Source of the DNA: Campylobacter sp. US33a
GTDB lineage: Bacteria; Campylobacterota; Campylobacteria; Campylobacterales; Campylobacteraceae
Reading direction: 5' to 3'
Length of the DNA stretch: 64,000 nucleotides
Assembly: GCF_004378855.1 (NCBI RefSeq)
Contig: NZ_RYYL01000004.1
Location: 1-64,000 of the forward strand
Shown: positions 43,440-53,313 of the stretch, piece by piece
Layout: each line of letters begins with the position of its first letter
How positions within the stretch are numbered: the first letter of the stretch is position 1
Position numbers and translations under genes: made by a program
Notes under the pieces: generated by a model
The model's input: the letters and a program-made list of their open reading frames with translations, nothing else
Database searches by the model: none
Told to the model about the DNA's origin: nothing

Positions 43440-44577
43440 ACAAATCACTATACAAAAAAATGAATTTGAAATTCTTTCTTTAATCAAAGAAGGGATGCTT
43501 GGAACTTGCACGCATTTAATGAGTGAAGAAGAAAGGGATGAAGTTGCACAAACAGGAAAATTTAGAGGCGAAATTACACCTTATAGTTTAACTTTTTCTC
43601 CATTACTAAGTGAAAAAATTATAGAGCAAAGTCGTATTGGTGATGTTTTAGAGTTTGTTTGCGAAGATAAGGTTGTTGGGGAAATTACTTTAAAAAGCAA
43701 ATTTAAGACTTCAAAAAATGTTAAAGATATTTTTAGCCCAAATACTTGTTCTTTGGATGATTTAGGTAAATTTTGTATTGGAGGAGAATTTGAAATTTAT
43801 GATTCTCATATTAAAAAAATCAAAGAAGATTTTATAAGAGTGAAAAATAATATCAATGCTCAAAAAATCACAGCCATTGTTTCAAGCTTTGATCCTTTAC
43901 ACAGAGCTCATGAAAGAATGTTTAGATGGACCATTGATAAGGCAGATTTGGTTGTGATATTTTTGATTGAATCTTATGGTGAAAACGGTTTAGAATTTGG
44001 TGTGAAGCAAAAATATCTTCAAGATTTTATACAAAAATACTTGCCACCTGATCGCGTTTTTGTTTTTCCGCTAAAAAATATCGATATTTTTCATTCGCAT
44101 TTAAATCCGGTTTTAGAAAGTGTTATTGCTAAAAGTCTAGGATGTACTAAACTTGTTGTGGGGCAAAATCATACTGGGCTTGGGATGTTTTATTATCACA
44201 ATCAGCCTCAAACTATTTTAGATGATTTTTCTAAGGAATGTGGCATAGAAATTATTGTTTTGCCTGAATTTGTTTTTTGCGAAGAGTGTAAAATGATAGT
44301 GAGCACTAAATCTTGCCCACACGGTCTTCATCATCATATGAAATACAACAGTAATTCTTTAAGAAATTTACTAAGACTTGGTATCATTCCTCCTTCAGTT
44401 TTTATGAGAAGGGAAATTTCAACAAGTATTTTGACTCATCTTTTCCCAAATCGTTTTAAAAATATGCAAAAACTTTATAACGATCTTTTTGTGACAAGTG
44501 AAATAGTAGAACGCAGAAAAGATGAAGAATTTTACGAGCAGCTTTTAAAAACTTATCAAATGACTTATATGGTGTGA
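43417..44577 (+). CDS. sat: Sulfate adenylyltransferase (ATP sulfurylase-like)
   Basis: The 386-residue protein has a PUA-like N-terminal domain and a nucleotidyltransferase core with SSFDPLHRAHERMF (about 153-166; HxxH-type signature) and VVGQNHTGLG, typical of dissimilatory-type ATP sulfurylase. It activates sulfate to adenosine phosphosulfate. Its start overlaps the regulator gene by 23 bp. No APS kinase or reductase is in the window, so its pathway role here is uncertain. Confidence 0.8.
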   Translation: MALLRKNKQITIQKNEFEILSLIKEGMLGTCTHLMSEEERDEVAQTGKFRGEITPYSLTFSPLLSEKIIEQSRIGDVLEFVCEDKVVGEITLKSKFKTSKNVKDIFSPNTCSLDDLGKFCIGGEFEIYDSHIKKIKEDFIRVKNNINAQKITAIVSSFDPLHRAHERMFRWTIDKADLVVIFLIESYGENGLEFGVKQKYLQDFIQKYLPPDRVFVFPLKNIDIFHSHLNPVLESVIAKSLGCTKLVVGQNHTGLGMFYYHNQPQTILDDFSKECGIEIIVLPEFVFCEECKMIVSTKSCPHGLHHHMKYNSNSLRNLLRLGIIPPSVFMRREISTSILTHLFPNRFKNMQKLYNDLFVTSEIVERRKDEEFYEQLLKTYQMTYMV

Positions 44578-44579
44578 TT

Positions 44580-45071
44580 ATGATTAAATTTTATGTAACT
44601 TTTTTTTATTCAGGTTGTGTTAAAAAAGCCCCTGGGACTTTTGGAACTCTTGCGGCTTTAATCCCTGCTTTTTTTATTTTAAAATATTTGGGGATTACGA
44701 CTTTGTTTTTGCTTTCGTTTTTGATTTTTTTTGTATCTATAAAAATCATTGATGAGTATGAAAAACAAAGTGGAATTCATGATGATAAACATGTGGTGAT
44801 TGATGAAGTTGCTGGAGTTTTTTTAGCTTTAGCAATTTGTGGCAATACGCTTTTTACTTTTATACTTTCTTTTATTTTATTTAGAATTTTTGATATCACA
44901 AAACCTTCAATTATAGGAAAAATTGATAAAAAGACTAAAGGTGGTTTAGGTGTAATGCTTGATGATATGCTCGCAGGGGCTTTTGCAGGACTTTTGTGTG
45001 CGATTATTTATGGTGTTATGATGAAATTTGATTTTGTGGACTGGGATGTAAGCTTGCAAAATTTGTTTTGA
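44580..45071 (+). CDS. pgpA: Phosphatidylglycerophosphatase A
   Basis: The 163-residue membrane enzyme dephosphorylates phosphatidylglycerol phosphate. Motifs KKAPGTFGTLAALIP, DKHVVIDEVAGVFLAL and LDDMLAGAFAG, with conserved acidic residues, define the family, and three to four membrane segments are seen. I prefer ATG at 44580 (MIKFYV); a GTG at 44574 would give a 4-bp overlap with sat and cannot be excluded. Confidence 0.92.
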   Translation: MIKFYVTFFYSGCVKKAPGTFGTLAALIPAFFILKYLGITTLFLLSFLIFFVSIKIIDEYEKQSGIHDDKHVVIDEVAGVFLALAICGNTLFTFILSFILFRIFDITKPSIIGKIDKKTKGGLGVMLDDMLAGAFAGLLCAIIYGVMMKFDFVDWDVSLQNLF

Positions 45072-45131
45072 TGAAAATTGGCTATTTCTAAAAAAATACT
45101 TAAATTAAGCAAATTTTCAATTTTTATTGCT

Positions 45132-45137
45132 TATAAT
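45132..45137 (+). promoter_or_regulatory. -10 element for rpsT-prfA
   Basis: TATAAT lies 33 bp upstream of rpsT, and AAAAGGAAAA precedes its ATG. Confidence 0.6.
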
Positions 45138-45170
45138 TAGCACTTTAATTTCAAAAAAGGAAAACTTAAA

Positions 45171-45434
45171 ATGGCAAACCATAAATCTTCTGAAAAAAGA
45201 GCAAGACAAACTATCAAAAAAACAGAGAGAAATAGATTTTACAGAACTAGACTTAAAAATATCACAAAAGCAGTTCGCGAAGCAGCACAAAACAATGATA
45301 AAGTAGCGGCAACTGAAGCTTTAAAAGTAGCAAATAAAAGTATCCACGCTATGGTAAGTCGTGGTTTTCTTAAAAAACAAACTGCATCTCGTCGCGTGAG
45401 TCGTCTCGCTCTTTTAGTTAATAAAATCGCATAA
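45171..45434 (+). CDS. rpsT: 30S ribosomal protein S20
   Basis: The 87-residue, very basic helical protein begins [13 protein letters not shown] and ends with LALLVNKIA, the standard S20 pattern that binds 16S rRNA. It lies 18 bp upstream of prfA, both serving translation. Confidence 0.97.
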   Translation: MANHKSSEKRARQTIKKTERNRFYRTRLKNITKAVREAAQNNDKVAATEALKVANKSIHAMVSRGFLKKQTASRRVSRLALLVNKIA

Positions 45435-45452
45435 TTTTTTTAATAGTTTTTA

Positions 45453-46520
45453 ATGTTAGCTAGCAAATTAGAGCCTTTTTTAAAACGCTTTGAAGAGTTA
45501 AATTCTCTTCTTAGTGATACTGATATCATTAATGATATCGGCAAAATGACTACACTTTCAAAAGAACAAAAAAATTTAGAACCCATAGTTTTAAAAGCAA
45601 AAGAATATCTAAAAACTTTAGAAGATATAGAAGAAAATAAAATTTTACTTAGCGATGTGGAGCTTGGCGAGCTTGCTAAAGAGGAATTAAAAAATTTAGA
45701 AGACTTAAAACCAAAGCTTGAAGAAGAGCTAAAAATTCTACTTTTACCTAAAGATCCTAATGATGAGAAAAATATTTTTCTTGAAATTCGTGCTGGAACG
45801 GGTGGTGATGAAGCATCATTGTTTGTTGGTGATCTTGTAAAAGCTTATGCAAGGTATGCTGAAAACCGTGATTATAAACTTGAAATTGTCAGCTCTAGCG
45901 AAGGAAGTGTGGGGGGATTTAAAGAAATTATTATGCTAGTAAAGGGCACAGGGGCTTACTCAAGACTTAAATACGAAGGTGGCACTCACCGCGTTCAACG
46001 CGTCCCACAAACTGAATCTCAAGGTCGTGTGCATACTTCTGCCATTACTGTTGCTGTGATGCCAGAAGTTGATGATATAGAAATACAAATTAATCCAAAC
46101 GATCTTAAAATCGATGTCATGCGCTCTTCAGGACACGGTGGGCAAAGTGTTAATACTACCGATTCTGCTGTGAGAATCACTCATATACCTACAGGCATAG
46201 TCGTTGTTAATCAAGATGGAAAAAGTCAGCATAAAAATAAAGAAAGCGCGATGAAAGTTTTAAAAGCAAGACTTTTTGAAATGCAAGAAAATGAACGCTT
46301 AGCTCAAGAAAGCGAAGCAAGAAAATCTCAAGTAGGAAGCGGAGATAGAAGTGAGCGCATACGCACTTATAATTTCCCGCAAAACCGCATTAGTGATCAT
46401 CGTATCAATCTCACGCTTTATCGTTTAGATGCCATTATGCAAGATGGGTTGTTTGATGAAATCATCGAGCCTTTAATCGCGCATTATCAAGCCCAGTCTT
46501 TGCAAGAGCAAAATTTATAA
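45453..46520 (+). CDS. prfA: Peptide chain release factor 1
   Basis: The 355-residue factor reads UAA/UAG stops. It has the catalytic GGQ (229-231) in [15 protein letters not shown] and the RF1-specific PxT-type anticodon loop [15 protein letters not shown] (about 183-197). Its end overlaps the convergent miaA by 6 bp. Confidence 0.97.
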   Translation: MLASKLEPFLKRFEELNSLLSDTDIINDIGKMTTLSKEQKNLEPIVLKAKEYLKTLEDIEENKILLSDVELGELAKEELKNLEDLKPKLEEELKILLLPKDPNDEKNIFLEIRAGTGGDEASLFVGDLVKAYARYAENRDYKLEIVSSSEGSVGGFKEIIMLVKGTGAYSRLKYEGGTHRVQRVPQTESQGRVHTSAITVAVMPEVDDIEIQINPNDLKIDVMRSSGHGGQSVNTTDSAVRITHIPTGIVVVNQDGKSQHKNKESAMKVLKARLFEMQENERLAQESEARKSQVGSGDRSERIRTYNFPQNRISDHRINLTLYRLDAIMQDGLFDEIIEPLIAHYQAQSLQEQNL

Positions 46521-47378
46521 ACTATAATTAGTGCATAAAAATTCAAAAGCTTGGGCGAAATTTAAAGCCTTGCTTTGAAATTTTTTATTAAAAGTTCTTT
46601 GTCTTTTTGCGAGTTGTCTTGTGTGTATGATGATTTGTTCGCAAAGCTCCTCTTTTGTGAGCTTGTTTTGCAAAAATTCTTTGCACTCTTTTAATCCTAT
46701 GGAATTTAAGGCTTTTAAATTTTCATCGTATTTTTCAAAAAGCTCTTTAGCCTCGTCAATCAGCCCATTTTCAAGCATAGAATGCGTTCTTTGGATAATG
46801 CGTTTTTCAAGATCAGCTTTTTCCCATGTGATTTCAAAGATATCTAAATTTTTTATCAAAGCTTCTTGTTTGGTTTGTGCTAAAAATTCGCTAGGAATTT
46901 GCCCTGTTTTTTCATAAATTCCAAGCCATTTTTTAAGGCGATAGGTATCGTTTTTTTCTATTTTTGCCTTAGGATCAATTTGTTTTAAAAGTCCATAAAT
47001 TTCATCGTTATTTAAAGGACTTTGGCTAGCATTGATATTTTCGCTTAAACCATCCATTAGGGCTTTGAGATAAAAACTTGTTCCGCCTGTGATGATTAAA
47101 GGGCGATGATTTTCTTGGGCGTGAGATTTAGCTTTTTTGTATTCTTCAAAAAACATAGCGATATTAAAATGCTCATCTACATTAAGTAAATTGACTCCAA
47201 AATAGCAAAGTTCTTCAAGGGTCTTTGCGTCTGTTTTAGCACTTGCTATATTAATTTGCTTATAAACACACAAGCTATCAAGGCTTAAAATGCAAGCATT
47301 GAAATGATAAGCAAGTTTATTGGCAAGTTCTGTTTTTCCGCAAGCTGTAGTTCCAATGAGTGCAAATTCAAAAAACAT
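46515..47378 (-). CDS. miaA: tRNA dimethylallyltransferase
   Basis: The 287-residue enzyme adds a dimethylallyl group to A37 of UNN-reading tRNAs. The P-loop is GTTACGKT (about 9-16), with [18 protein letters not shown] following; many homologues have DSMQ/DSAQ where this has DSLC. It uses the isoprenoid made by the MEP pathway. It is a single minus-strand gene between two plus-strand blocks. Confidence 0.93.
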   Translation of the reverse strand: MFFEFALIGTTACGKTELANKLAYHFNACILSLDSLCVYKQINIASAKTDAKTLEELCYFGVNLLNVDEHFNIAMFFEEYKKAKSHAQENHRPLIITGGTSFYLKALMDGLSENINASQSPLNNDEIYGLLKQIDPKAKIEKNDTYRLKKWLGIYEKTGQIPSEFLAQTKQEALIKNLDIFEITWEKADLEKRIIQRTHSMLENGLIDEAKELFEKYDENLKALNSIGLKECKEFLQNKLTKEELCEQIIIHTRQLAKRQRTFNKKFQSKALNFAQAFEFLCTNYSL

Positions 47379-47446
47379 TAAAAAATATCCTAAATTTAAA
47401 ATTATTTTAGTAAAATCATAACAAAAATATCTAAAAAAGAGTGAGA

Positions 47447-48322
47447 ATGAATTTGATATATTCGAAAATTAAAGACATTTTAGATTTGATTGTTTTTAAG
47501 CATTCTATTTTTGCTTTGCCTTTTTTGTTTACTTCTATGATAGTAGCATCAAAGATTGTAAATGATAGTACTTGGTTTGGTTTTAAGGCTTTGATTTTAG
47601 GGGTTATTTGTGCGGTAAGTGCGAGAAATTTTGCTATGGCATTTAATCGTTTTGTTGATGAGGACATTGATAAACCTAATCCGCGTTGTAAAGATAGGCC
47701 AAATATTAGCGGAAAAATCGGAAAATTTAGCATTATTGCTTTTATTATTGCCAATGCTTTGATTTTTATTTTAAGCTCTTATTTTATCAATGCTTTGGCT
47801 TTTTATCTTTCTTTTCCTATACTTTTTGTTTTGGCTATTTACTCGCTTTTTAAGCGTTTTAGCTCTTTGGCACACTTGGTTTTGGGCTTTTGTCTAGGAC
47901 TTGCGCCCATTGCAGGAAGTGTGGTTGTGATGGGTGAAATTCACATTTATAGTGTGATTTTGTGTTTGGGAGTGATGTTTTGGACAGCGGGTTTTGATTT
48001 ACTTTATTCTTTGCAAGATATGGAGTATGATAGATCAGCTGGACTTCACTCTATACCTGCGAAATTTGGGCTTAATGCAACGCTTTTTATCTCTGCTTTT
48101 TGTCATCTTTTAGCAGTGCTTTTTTGGCTTTTATTCGTTTGGGTTGCGTCTTTAGGATATATTGCTTTATGTGGCGTGATAATTTCTGGAGTTATTTTGC
48201 TTAGCGAACATTTTATTGTCAGAAAGAATTTTGCTAAGATTGATAAGGCATTTTTTACTTTAAATGGCTATTTGAGTATGGTGTTTTTTATTTTTATTTG
48301 GGTTGATTTATTATGGAAATGA
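47447..48322 (+). CDS. UbiA-family prenyltransferase (menaquinone-type)
   Basis: The 291-residue membrane protein has about eight membrane segments and the two aspartate motifs for prenyl diphosphate: [14 protein letters not shown] (about 67-80) and [13 protein letters not shown] (about 185-197). In Campylobacter, which uses the futalosine route, the family member MqnP prenylates a dihydroxynaphthoate precursor; the exact acceptor is inferred. ATG at 47447 is preferred to the GTG at 47441. It is the first gene of a long plus-strand run. Confidence 0.85.
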   Translation: MNLIYSKIKDILDLIVFKHSIFALPFLFTSMIVASKIVNDSTWFGFKALILGVICAVSARNFAMAFNRFVDEDIDKPNPRCKDRPNISGKIGKFSIIAFIIANALIFILSSYFINALAFYLSFPILFVLAIYSLFKRFSSLAHLVLGFCLGLAPIAGSVVVMGEIHIYSVILCLGVMFWTAGFDLLYSLQDMEYDRSAGLHSIPAKFGLNATLFISAFCHLLAVLFWLLFVWVASLGYIALCGVIISGVILLSEHFIVRKNFAKIDKAFFTLNGYLSMVFFIFIWVDLLWK

Positions 48323-48813
48323 ATTTTTTTACTACGGGCTTAAAGATAGAATTTCAAAAGAGTGATTTGAGTGATTCTGTTTTTTTGCAAGAATATTTAA
48401 ATTTGAATGCAAATAAAACTTTAGCAAAATGGAAAAAATTATCTTCAAGAACAGATTTTAGTGAGGGAGAGCGTTTGGTTTTTGATTTATTGCTTGAACT
48501 TAAGAGTGATATTGTTAGTCTTAAGCAAAGTAATGAAGAAAAATCTTTACTTGAATTAGGGCAAAAAGGCTTTATTTGTGCGATGAATTTTGAATGCTTG
48601 AAATTTAGTGAAGAGCTTTTGGAGAGTGGGAGTGAGTATTATGCGAGATTTGATTTAAATTCTCAAAAAATTGCTGTATTTTTAAAAGCTTTAGATGCTA
48701 ATACTGCAAAGATCATTAAGATTAAAAGTGATGATGAAAGTGTGTATTCTGCTTTTGTTGTTGAAATTCAAAGGGATATGATAAAAAATTTAAAGGGAAA
48801 AGATGAGCAATGA
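48313..48813 (+). CDS. Conserved hypothetical protein (Cj0163c-like)
   Basis: I do not recognise a domain with confidence. The 166-residue cytosolic protein has a helical N-terminal half and a beta-rich C-terminal part (SGSEYYARFDLNSQKIAVF to SAFVVEIQR) that could be a diverged PilZ-like barrel, though no RxxxR motif is seen. It overlaps the UbiA-like gene by 10 bp and the next gene by 11 bp, so the three are co-expressed. An ATG two codons downstream is an equally good start. Confidence 0.7.
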   Translation: MEMNFFTTGLKIEFQKSDLSDSVFLQEYLNLNANKTLAKWKKLSSRTDFSEGERLVFDLLLELKSDIVSLKQSNEEKSLLELGQKGFICAMNFECLKFSEELLESGSEYYARFDLNSQKIAVFLKALDANTAKIIKIKSDDESVYSAFVVEIQRDMIKNLKGKDEQ

Positions 48814-49309
48814 TGTGTTTTTTTTGATTGTTGTTGTGGTTGTTTTGGCGATTATGCTTGTTTTTATTTATGTTAAAGATAAAGAAAGTATGTGCAGGAT
48901 TGAGCAACTTGAAAAAATTGTTGAAGATTTGTCTAAACAAGAGCATTTTTTGCGCAAGGAGTTGGAAGGTAAAAGCGGTTTGCAAGATTATGATATTGTG
49001 CTTTTAAAAGAAGAATTAAAAATCATGCTTGAAAAAGAAATAAATGCCAAAATCGCACCTGTTTTAAGTTCTTTAAAAAATGTTGAGTATATCATTGAAG
49101 AATTTCAAAACGAACAGCAAAATCGTATTTTAAATTTAGAACAAAAGACACAAAATATTAGCAAATTAAGTCCAAGCTATGAAAATGAAGAGCAAAAAAT
49201 TATTGAGCTTTTTAAAGAGGGTAAGAGTGTGGAGCAAATCGCTAAGGATTTGCGTATCGGGATTGGAAGTGTTGAACTTGCCCTTAAATTTAAACAATTA
49301 TTAAATTAG
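48803..49309 (+). CDS. Membrane-anchored coiled-coil protein with C-terminal helix-turn-helix-like segment
   Basis: The 168-residue protein has one N-terminal membrane segment (about 5-23), a coiled coil (about 32-120), and a C-terminal [29 protein letters not shown] segment in two parts that resembles a sigma-70-region-4-type helix-turn-helix. This layout matches the DUF6115-like proteins common in epsilonproteobacteria. The role is unknown. It overlaps the previous gene by 11 bp and lies 7 bp before moaA. Confidence 0.7.
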   Translation: MSNDVFFLIVVVVVLAIMLVFIYVKDKESMCRIEQLEKIVEDLSKQEHFLRKELEGKSGLQDYDIVLLKEELKIMLEKEINAKIAPVLSSLKNVEYIIEEFQNEQQNRILNLEQKTQNISKLSPSYENEEQKIIELFKEGKSVEQIAKDLRIGIGSVELALKFKQLLN

Positions 49310-49316
49310 GATTTTT

Positions 49317-50279
49317 ATGCTCATTGATCAATATGGTCGGAAAATAGACTATCTTCGCATTTCTGTTACTCAAAGATGTAATTTCCGTTGTTTATATTGT
49401 ATGCCAAAAATTCCTTTTGAATACATACCTAAAGAAAATTTACTTAGTTTTGAAGAGCTTTTTTTGTTTGTTAAGGTGGCAATCGATGGTGGCATTAATA
49501 AAATTCGCATTACTGGTGGCGAGCCTTTAGTTAGAAATGAATTGTATAAATTTATTAAAATGATTTATGATTATAATAATAAAATTGATCTAGCCTTAAC
49601 TACAAATGGTTTTTTATTAGAAGATCAAGCTCAGGAGCTTTTTGATGCAGGCTTAAAACGTATTAATATTTCTTTAGATACTTTAGATGCGAAAAAAGCA
49701 AAAAAAATCGCACAAAAAGAAGTGTTAGAACAAGTAATTAAAGGCATTAAAAAGGCTATTGCTATAGGTTTTAAGGTTAAGCTTAATACTGTTGCTTTAA
49801 AGGGTATTAATGATGATGAGCTTTTAAAACTTTTAGAATTTGCTAAAGACTTAAATATCCAAATTCGCTTTATTGAATTTATGGAAAATACACACGCCTA
49901 TGGGAAACTACAAGGCTTGAAAAAAGATGAGATCATTAAAATTTTGAGTCAAAAATACTCCATCAATCTTATACAAAAAACCCAAAATGCGCCGGTAAGT
50001 TTGTATAGGGCTGATGATTATGAATTTGGCATCATCGATCCGCATAGTGATGAGTTTTGTAAAAGTTGTAACCGAATTCGCTTGAGTGCAGAAGGTTTGC
50101 TTATACCTTGCTTATATTATGAGGAGGCTTTAAGCATTAAAAAAGCAGTAAGAAATAAAGACATCAAAGCGGCAGCTGAGGTTTTAAAAAAAGTTTTAGA
50201 AAATAAACCAGAAAAAAACAAATGGGGCATAGTAGATAATGAAACTTCACCTCGTGCTTTTTATCAAACAGGAGGCTAA
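49317..50279 (+). CDS. moaA: GTP 3',8-cyclase MoaA
   Basis: The 320-residue radical SAM enzyme starts molybdopterin synthesis. The N-terminal cluster is CNFRCLYC (C21, C25, C28). The second cluster ligands lie in [11 protein letters not shown] and IPCLYY, and the essential GG pair is the C-terminus (QTGG). Molybdenum cofactor serves formate dehydrogenase, nitrate reductase and other Campylobacter respiratory enzymes. It is 3 bp upstream of queE. Confidence 0.95.
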   Translation: MLIDQYGRKIDYLRISVTQRCNFRCLYCMPKIPFEYIPKENLLSFEELFLFVKVAIDGGINKIRITGGEPLVRNELYKFIKMIYDYNNKIDLALTTNGFLLEDQAQELFDAGLKRINISLDTLDAKKAKKIAQKEVLEQVIKGIKKAIAIGFKVKLNTVALKGINDDELLKLLEFAKDLNIQIRFIEFMENTHAYGKLQGLKKDEIIKILSQKYSINLIQKTQNAPVSLYRADDYEFGIIDPHSDEFCKSCNRIRLSAEGLLIPCLYYEEALSIKKAVRNKDIKAAAEVLKKVLENKPEKNKWGIVDNETSPRAFYQTGG

Positions 50280-50282
50280 AAT

Positions 50283-51026
50283 TTGGAGCTAGTGGAAAGT
50301 TTTTTAAGCATACAAGGTGAAGGTAAGTATGCTGGTAGATTGGCTGTTTTTATGCGTTTTGCGGGTTGTAATTTTAATTGTGTTGGTTTTGGTGTTAAGC
50401 AAGAAAAAAACGGTCAAAAACTTATAGGTTGTGATACAATCAGAGCAGTTTGGACTAAAGAATTTGCCAAAGAATATAAAAATTTAAACGCCAAGGAATT
50501 ATTTGCCAGAGTGCTTGAGCTAAAACAAAAATCAAATCCCATAGTCGTTATCACAGGCGGTGAGCCGCTTTTGCATTATAAAAAGGCTGAATTTATAGCT
50601 TTTATTGAGGCTTTATTGAGTGAGAATTTGGAGGTGCATTTTGAAAGTAATGCTAGTATTGAAATTGATTTTAAACAATATCCAATTTATAAAAAATGTG
50701 TTTTTGCCTTGGGTGTGAAACTTGAAAATAGCGGTGTTTCTAGGGAAAAGAGGCTTAATTTTAAAGCCTTAAAAGCTTTTAAGGAGCACGCAAAAGATAG
50801 TTTTTATAAATTTGTTTTAGATGCTAAAAATTTAGAACAAGAAAAAGAAGAAATTTTAGAGATTATAAAAGAAGCACCCAATGAAATTTTTTGTATGCCT
50901 ATGGGGGCGAATTTTGATGAACTTGCAAGTAATGCTTTGGGCGTTGCGGATTTTTGTATAAAAAATAGTTTTAACTACACTGATCGTTTGCATATTAGAC
51001 TTTGGAATGATAAAGAAAAGGTTTAA
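50283..51026 (+). CDS. queE: 7-carboxy-7-deazaguanine synthase QueE
   Basis: The 247-residue radical SAM protein converts CPH4 to CDG in queuosine synthesis. It begins [14 protein letters not shown], the classical QueE start, from a TTG codon behind AGGAGG. The cluster motif is non-canonical: C29-x3-C33, then the next cysteine only at C50 (GCDT), with phenylalanine where the third cysteine of CxxxCxxC would be. Expanded motifs are known in some QueE groups. ITGGEPLLH is the SAM-binding GGEP motif. Confidence 0.9.
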   Translation: MELVESFLSIQGEGKYAGRLAVFMRFAGCNFNCVGFGVKQEKNGQKLIGCDTIRAVWTKEFAKEYKNLNAKELFARVLELKQKSNPIVVITGGEPLLHYKKAEFIAFIEALLSENLEVHFESNASIEIDFKQYPIYKKCVFALGVKLENSGVSREKRLNFKALKAFKEHAKDSFYKFVLDAKNLEQEKEEILEIIKEAPNEIFCMPMGANFDELASNALGVADFCIKNSFNYTDRLHIRLWNDKEKV

Positions 51027-51105
51027 ACTCATAATAAATTTAGATTTGCGGCGTAATTTTTGATAGGGTTGAAATTCCAAAAATAACTTTTTGCATTGAG
51101 TGTAT

Positions 51106-51111
51106 TATAAT
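51106..51111 (+). promoter_or_regulatory. -10 element for queD
   Basis: TATAAT lies 65 bp upstream of the TTG start of queD. The leader is almost pure A/T and shows no preQ1 riboswitch-like G/C stem. Confidence 0.5.
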
Positions 51112-51176
51112 TTTAACTTTATTTAAGGAGTATTTAAATAAACATTTTACAATTTAAAAAATTTTAAGGAAGAAAT

Positions 51177-51758
51177 TTGATTATACGGAAGTTATTTGAA
51201 TTTGAAAATGCGCATATTGTTAGATTTTGCAGTTCTAAAAGATGCAAAACAAGCATACATGGACATTCTTATAAGGTTGAAATTTTGCTTGAAAGCAAGT
51301 ATTTAGATAATGCGGGTATGGTTTATGATTTTGGATTATTAAAAGATGAGATCAAACAAATTGTTGATAGCTTTGATCACACTATTACCCTATTTAAAGA
51401 TGATGATAAGGAATATTTAGCACAGATGAAAAAGCATTCTAGTCGCTGGATTTCTTTGCCTGTAAATGTCAGTGCTGAGAATTTTTGCCGTATTTTTTTT
51501 ATACTTATTGATACCTTGCTTAAAAAAACCATAATGGTTAATGGAGAAAAGGGTGTGAGTTTAAAATCTATCATTGTTCATGAAACAAGAACAGGCTACG
51601 CACAGGCTTTTGCAGAAGATGCTTATAGTGAGTTGATGCCTAAAATTTCATTAGATGATATAGAATTTTCACAAGGAGTAATAGCAGAATGGAAAGACGC
51701 AAATTTCTTTGAGAAATTAAAATCAGATTATGAATTTATCAATAAAAAGGAAGTGTGA
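51177..51758 (+). CDS. queD: 6-carboxy-5,6,7,8-tetrahydropterin synthase QueD
   Basis: The 193-residue protein of the PTPS family uses dihydroneopterin triphosphate to make CPH4 for QueE. Zinc ligands appear as the H of FENAHIV and HGHS (SIHGHSYKVEI). The cysteine-containing RFCSSKRCKTS loop carries the catalytic Cys. It starts at TTG behind AAGGAAG and is longer than the roughly 120-residue E. coli enzyme, as is usual in Campylobacter. The stop overlaps the lipoprotein ATG. Confidence 0.9.
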   Translation: MIIRKLFEFENAHIVRFCSSKRCKTSIHGHSYKVEILLESKYLDNAGMVYDFGLLKDEIKQIVDSFDHTITLFKDDDKEYLAQMKKHSSRWISLPVNVSAENFCRIFFILIDTLLKKTIMVNGEKGVSLKSIIVHETRTGYAQAFAEDAYSELMPKISLDDIEFSQGVIAEWKDANFFEKLKSDYEFINKKEV

Positions 51759-51955
51759 TGAGATATTTTCTAGGAATTTTTTTAATATTTTTATTCAGCG
51801 CTTGCACGCAAAATGATAATGTAAGTAAAAATAAAGCCAACGATGAGGAAGTAGTGCAAATCGAGCAAAATGATGAAAAAACCGAGTTGAATGAAAACAA
51901 TTTGCCTTTACCTATAGAAGATGATATCAATCAAAGTTTGCAAGGTTTGGAATAA
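51758..51955 (+). CDS. Small acidic lipoprotein
   Basis: The 65-residue product has a signal peptide with lipobox FSAC (cysteine at 16) and a short mature part rich in Glu, Asp, Asn and Gln. No domain is seen. It starts one base into the queD stop (tgATG) and its TAA overlaps the next ATG by one base, so it is tightly coupled to both neighbours. The function is unknown. Confidence 0.72.
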   Translation: MRYFLGIFLIFLFSACTQNDNVSKNKANDEEVVQIEQNDEKTELNENNLPLPIEDDINQSLQGLE

Positions 51956-52359
51956 TGCAAGCACAGGAATTTTTTATTGCTTTGCATGTTTATAGTCTGT
52001 ATGCGAGTGGTTTTTTAATGGCGTTGTATCTTATGCTTACCCAAGATCGTTTAACGAGCGAATTTGTTTTTATTAAACGCATTCGTTTGTTTTTGCCAAT
52101 TTATTATTTATTTTTAGCTGTAGTGTTATTTACGGGTTCTTTACTGTTGGCTTTGAAATTTTTTCAAATGAATGCTTATTATTGGTCTATGATTTTTTCA
52201 TGGTGTGTTATTTTATTTTTGGCTATTTTTCATTTCAAGCAGTTTAAGACAGCTAGGCGCTTAAGAAGATATGCTAAATTTAGAAAAATCAGTTTTTTTG
52301 TAATTTTTGTTGAAATTTTCCTTTTGTTTTTTCCTACTTTATTGAAAAATTATTTTTAA
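51955..52359 (+). CDS. Conserved membrane protein (Cj0157c-like)
   Basis: The 134-residue protein has four membrane segments (about 10-27, 45-67, 76-94, 110-130) separated by short basic loops (KTARRLRRYAKFRK). I recognise no functional motif beyond histidines H11 and H93 in the membrane region, which could bind heme as in some small quinone-linked proteins; that is speculation. It is TAATG-coupled to the lipoprotein gene and 1 bp from rsmE. Confidence 0.68.
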   Translation: MQAQEFFIALHVYSLYASGFLMALYLMLTQDRLTSEFVFIKRIRLFLPIYYLFLAVVLFTGSLLLALKFFQMNAYYWSMIFSWCVILFLAIFHFKQFKTARRLRRYAKFRKISFFVIFVEIFLLFFPTLLKNYF

Positions 52360-52360
52360 A

Positions 52361-53023
52361 ATGCAATTTTTATACCATCAAGATGCCAAAAATTTAGAGC
52401 TTTTAATTGAAAATGAGGCTTTTTTACATCTTAAAGCAAGACGCGTTAAAGTTGGACAAGAGCTTTTTTTGAGAAATTTAAAAGACGAGTTTTTATACGG
52501 CTATGAAATTATAGAAATAGGCAGAAATTTTTGCAAATTGCATTTAAAAAGTCACTCACAAACTTATGAACAAAAATACCCATTTAGTATAGCTTTGGCT
52601 GTGATTGATACGAAAATTTTAGAAAAAACTTTGCCTTTTTTGAATGAGCTTGGTGTTGGAAAATTAATATTGGTTTATGCGGAGTTTTCACAAAAAAATT
52701 TCAAGCTTGATTTAAAGCGTTATGAGAGAATTTTGATTAATTCTTGTGAACAATGCGGACGCACGCATTTAATGGAATTTGAAATTTTTAAAGACATAAA
52801 AAGCTTTTGCCAAAAATATCAAAATGTGATTTTGTTAGATTTTGAAGGACAAAATTTGCAAGAGATTAAAGAGCCAAAAGAAAAGATTTTTTTCATAGGC
52901 CCTGAAGGAGGATTTTCACAGGCAGAACGTCGATGCTTTACGCAAAAAGTAAGGCTTGAATGTCAAAATATTTTAAAATCACAAACAGCTTTAATAGCCT
53001 TGAGCGCAAAAATTTTAATTTAA
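52361..53023 (+). CDS. rsmE: 16S rRNA (uracil-1498-N3)-methyltransferase RsmE
   Basis: The 220-residue SPOUT methyltransferase has the N-terminal PUA-like RNA-binding part, the SEQxGR-type motif as SCEQCGR (about 128-134) and the C-terminal knot with FIGPEGGFSQAE and an ALSAKIL tail. It methylates U1498 of 16S rRNA. The tail is slightly shorter than in E. coli. Confidence 0.93.
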   Translation: MQFLYHQDAKNLELLIENEAFLHLKARRVKVGQELFLRNLKDEFLYGYEIIEIGRNFCKLHLKSHSQTYEQKYPFSIALAVIDTKILEKTLPFLNELGVGKLILVYAEFSQKNFKLDLKRYERILINSCEQCGRTHLMEFEIFKDIKSFCQKYQNVILLDFEGQNLQEIKEPKEKIFFIGPEGGFSQAERRCFTQKVRLECQNILKSQTALIALSAKILI

Positions 53024-53066
53024 CTAAAAATTAGCTTAAATTAAAGTTATTTTTATTTTAATTTAT

Positions 53067-53072
53067 TATAAT
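53067..53072 (+). promoter_or_regulatory. -10 element for rpmE
   Basis: TATAAT lies 40 bp upstream of rpmE, and AAGGA precedes the ATG. It gives the ribosomal protein gene its own start within the longer gene run. Confidence 0.6.
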
Positions 53073-53112
53073 TACTTCTTATTTTTTTCTAACAATTACT
53101 AAGGAAAATTCA

Positions 53113-53313
53113 ATGAAAAAAGACATACATCCAGAATATGTAGAATGCAAAGTAAGTTGTGCTTGCGGCAACACTTTCACAACAAAGTCTAATAAAAATG
53201 AGTTAAGAGTAGATATTTGCTCTAATTGCCATCCTTTTTTCACAGGCAGTGAAAAAATCGTAGATGCGGCAGGTCGTGTAGAGAAATTTAAGAAAAAATA
53301 CGCAATGCAATAA
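53113..53313 (+). CDS. rpmE: 50S ribosomal protein L31 (zinc-binding form)
   Basis: The 66-residue protein begins [11 protein letters not shown] and keeps the zinc cysteines (C16 and C18, then [10 protein letters not shown] with C36 and C39), so it is the C+ form. Its stop overlaps the rsmI start by one base. Confidence 0.97.
   Translation: MKKDIHPEYVECKVSCACGNTFTTKSNKNELRVDICSNCHPFFTGSEKIVDAAGRVEKFKKKYAMQ

Noticed and set aside
51027-51176. Possible preQ1 riboswitch before queD
   Set aside because: The leader is almost entirely A/T and lacks the short G/C stem and C-rich pocket of preQ1 aptamers.
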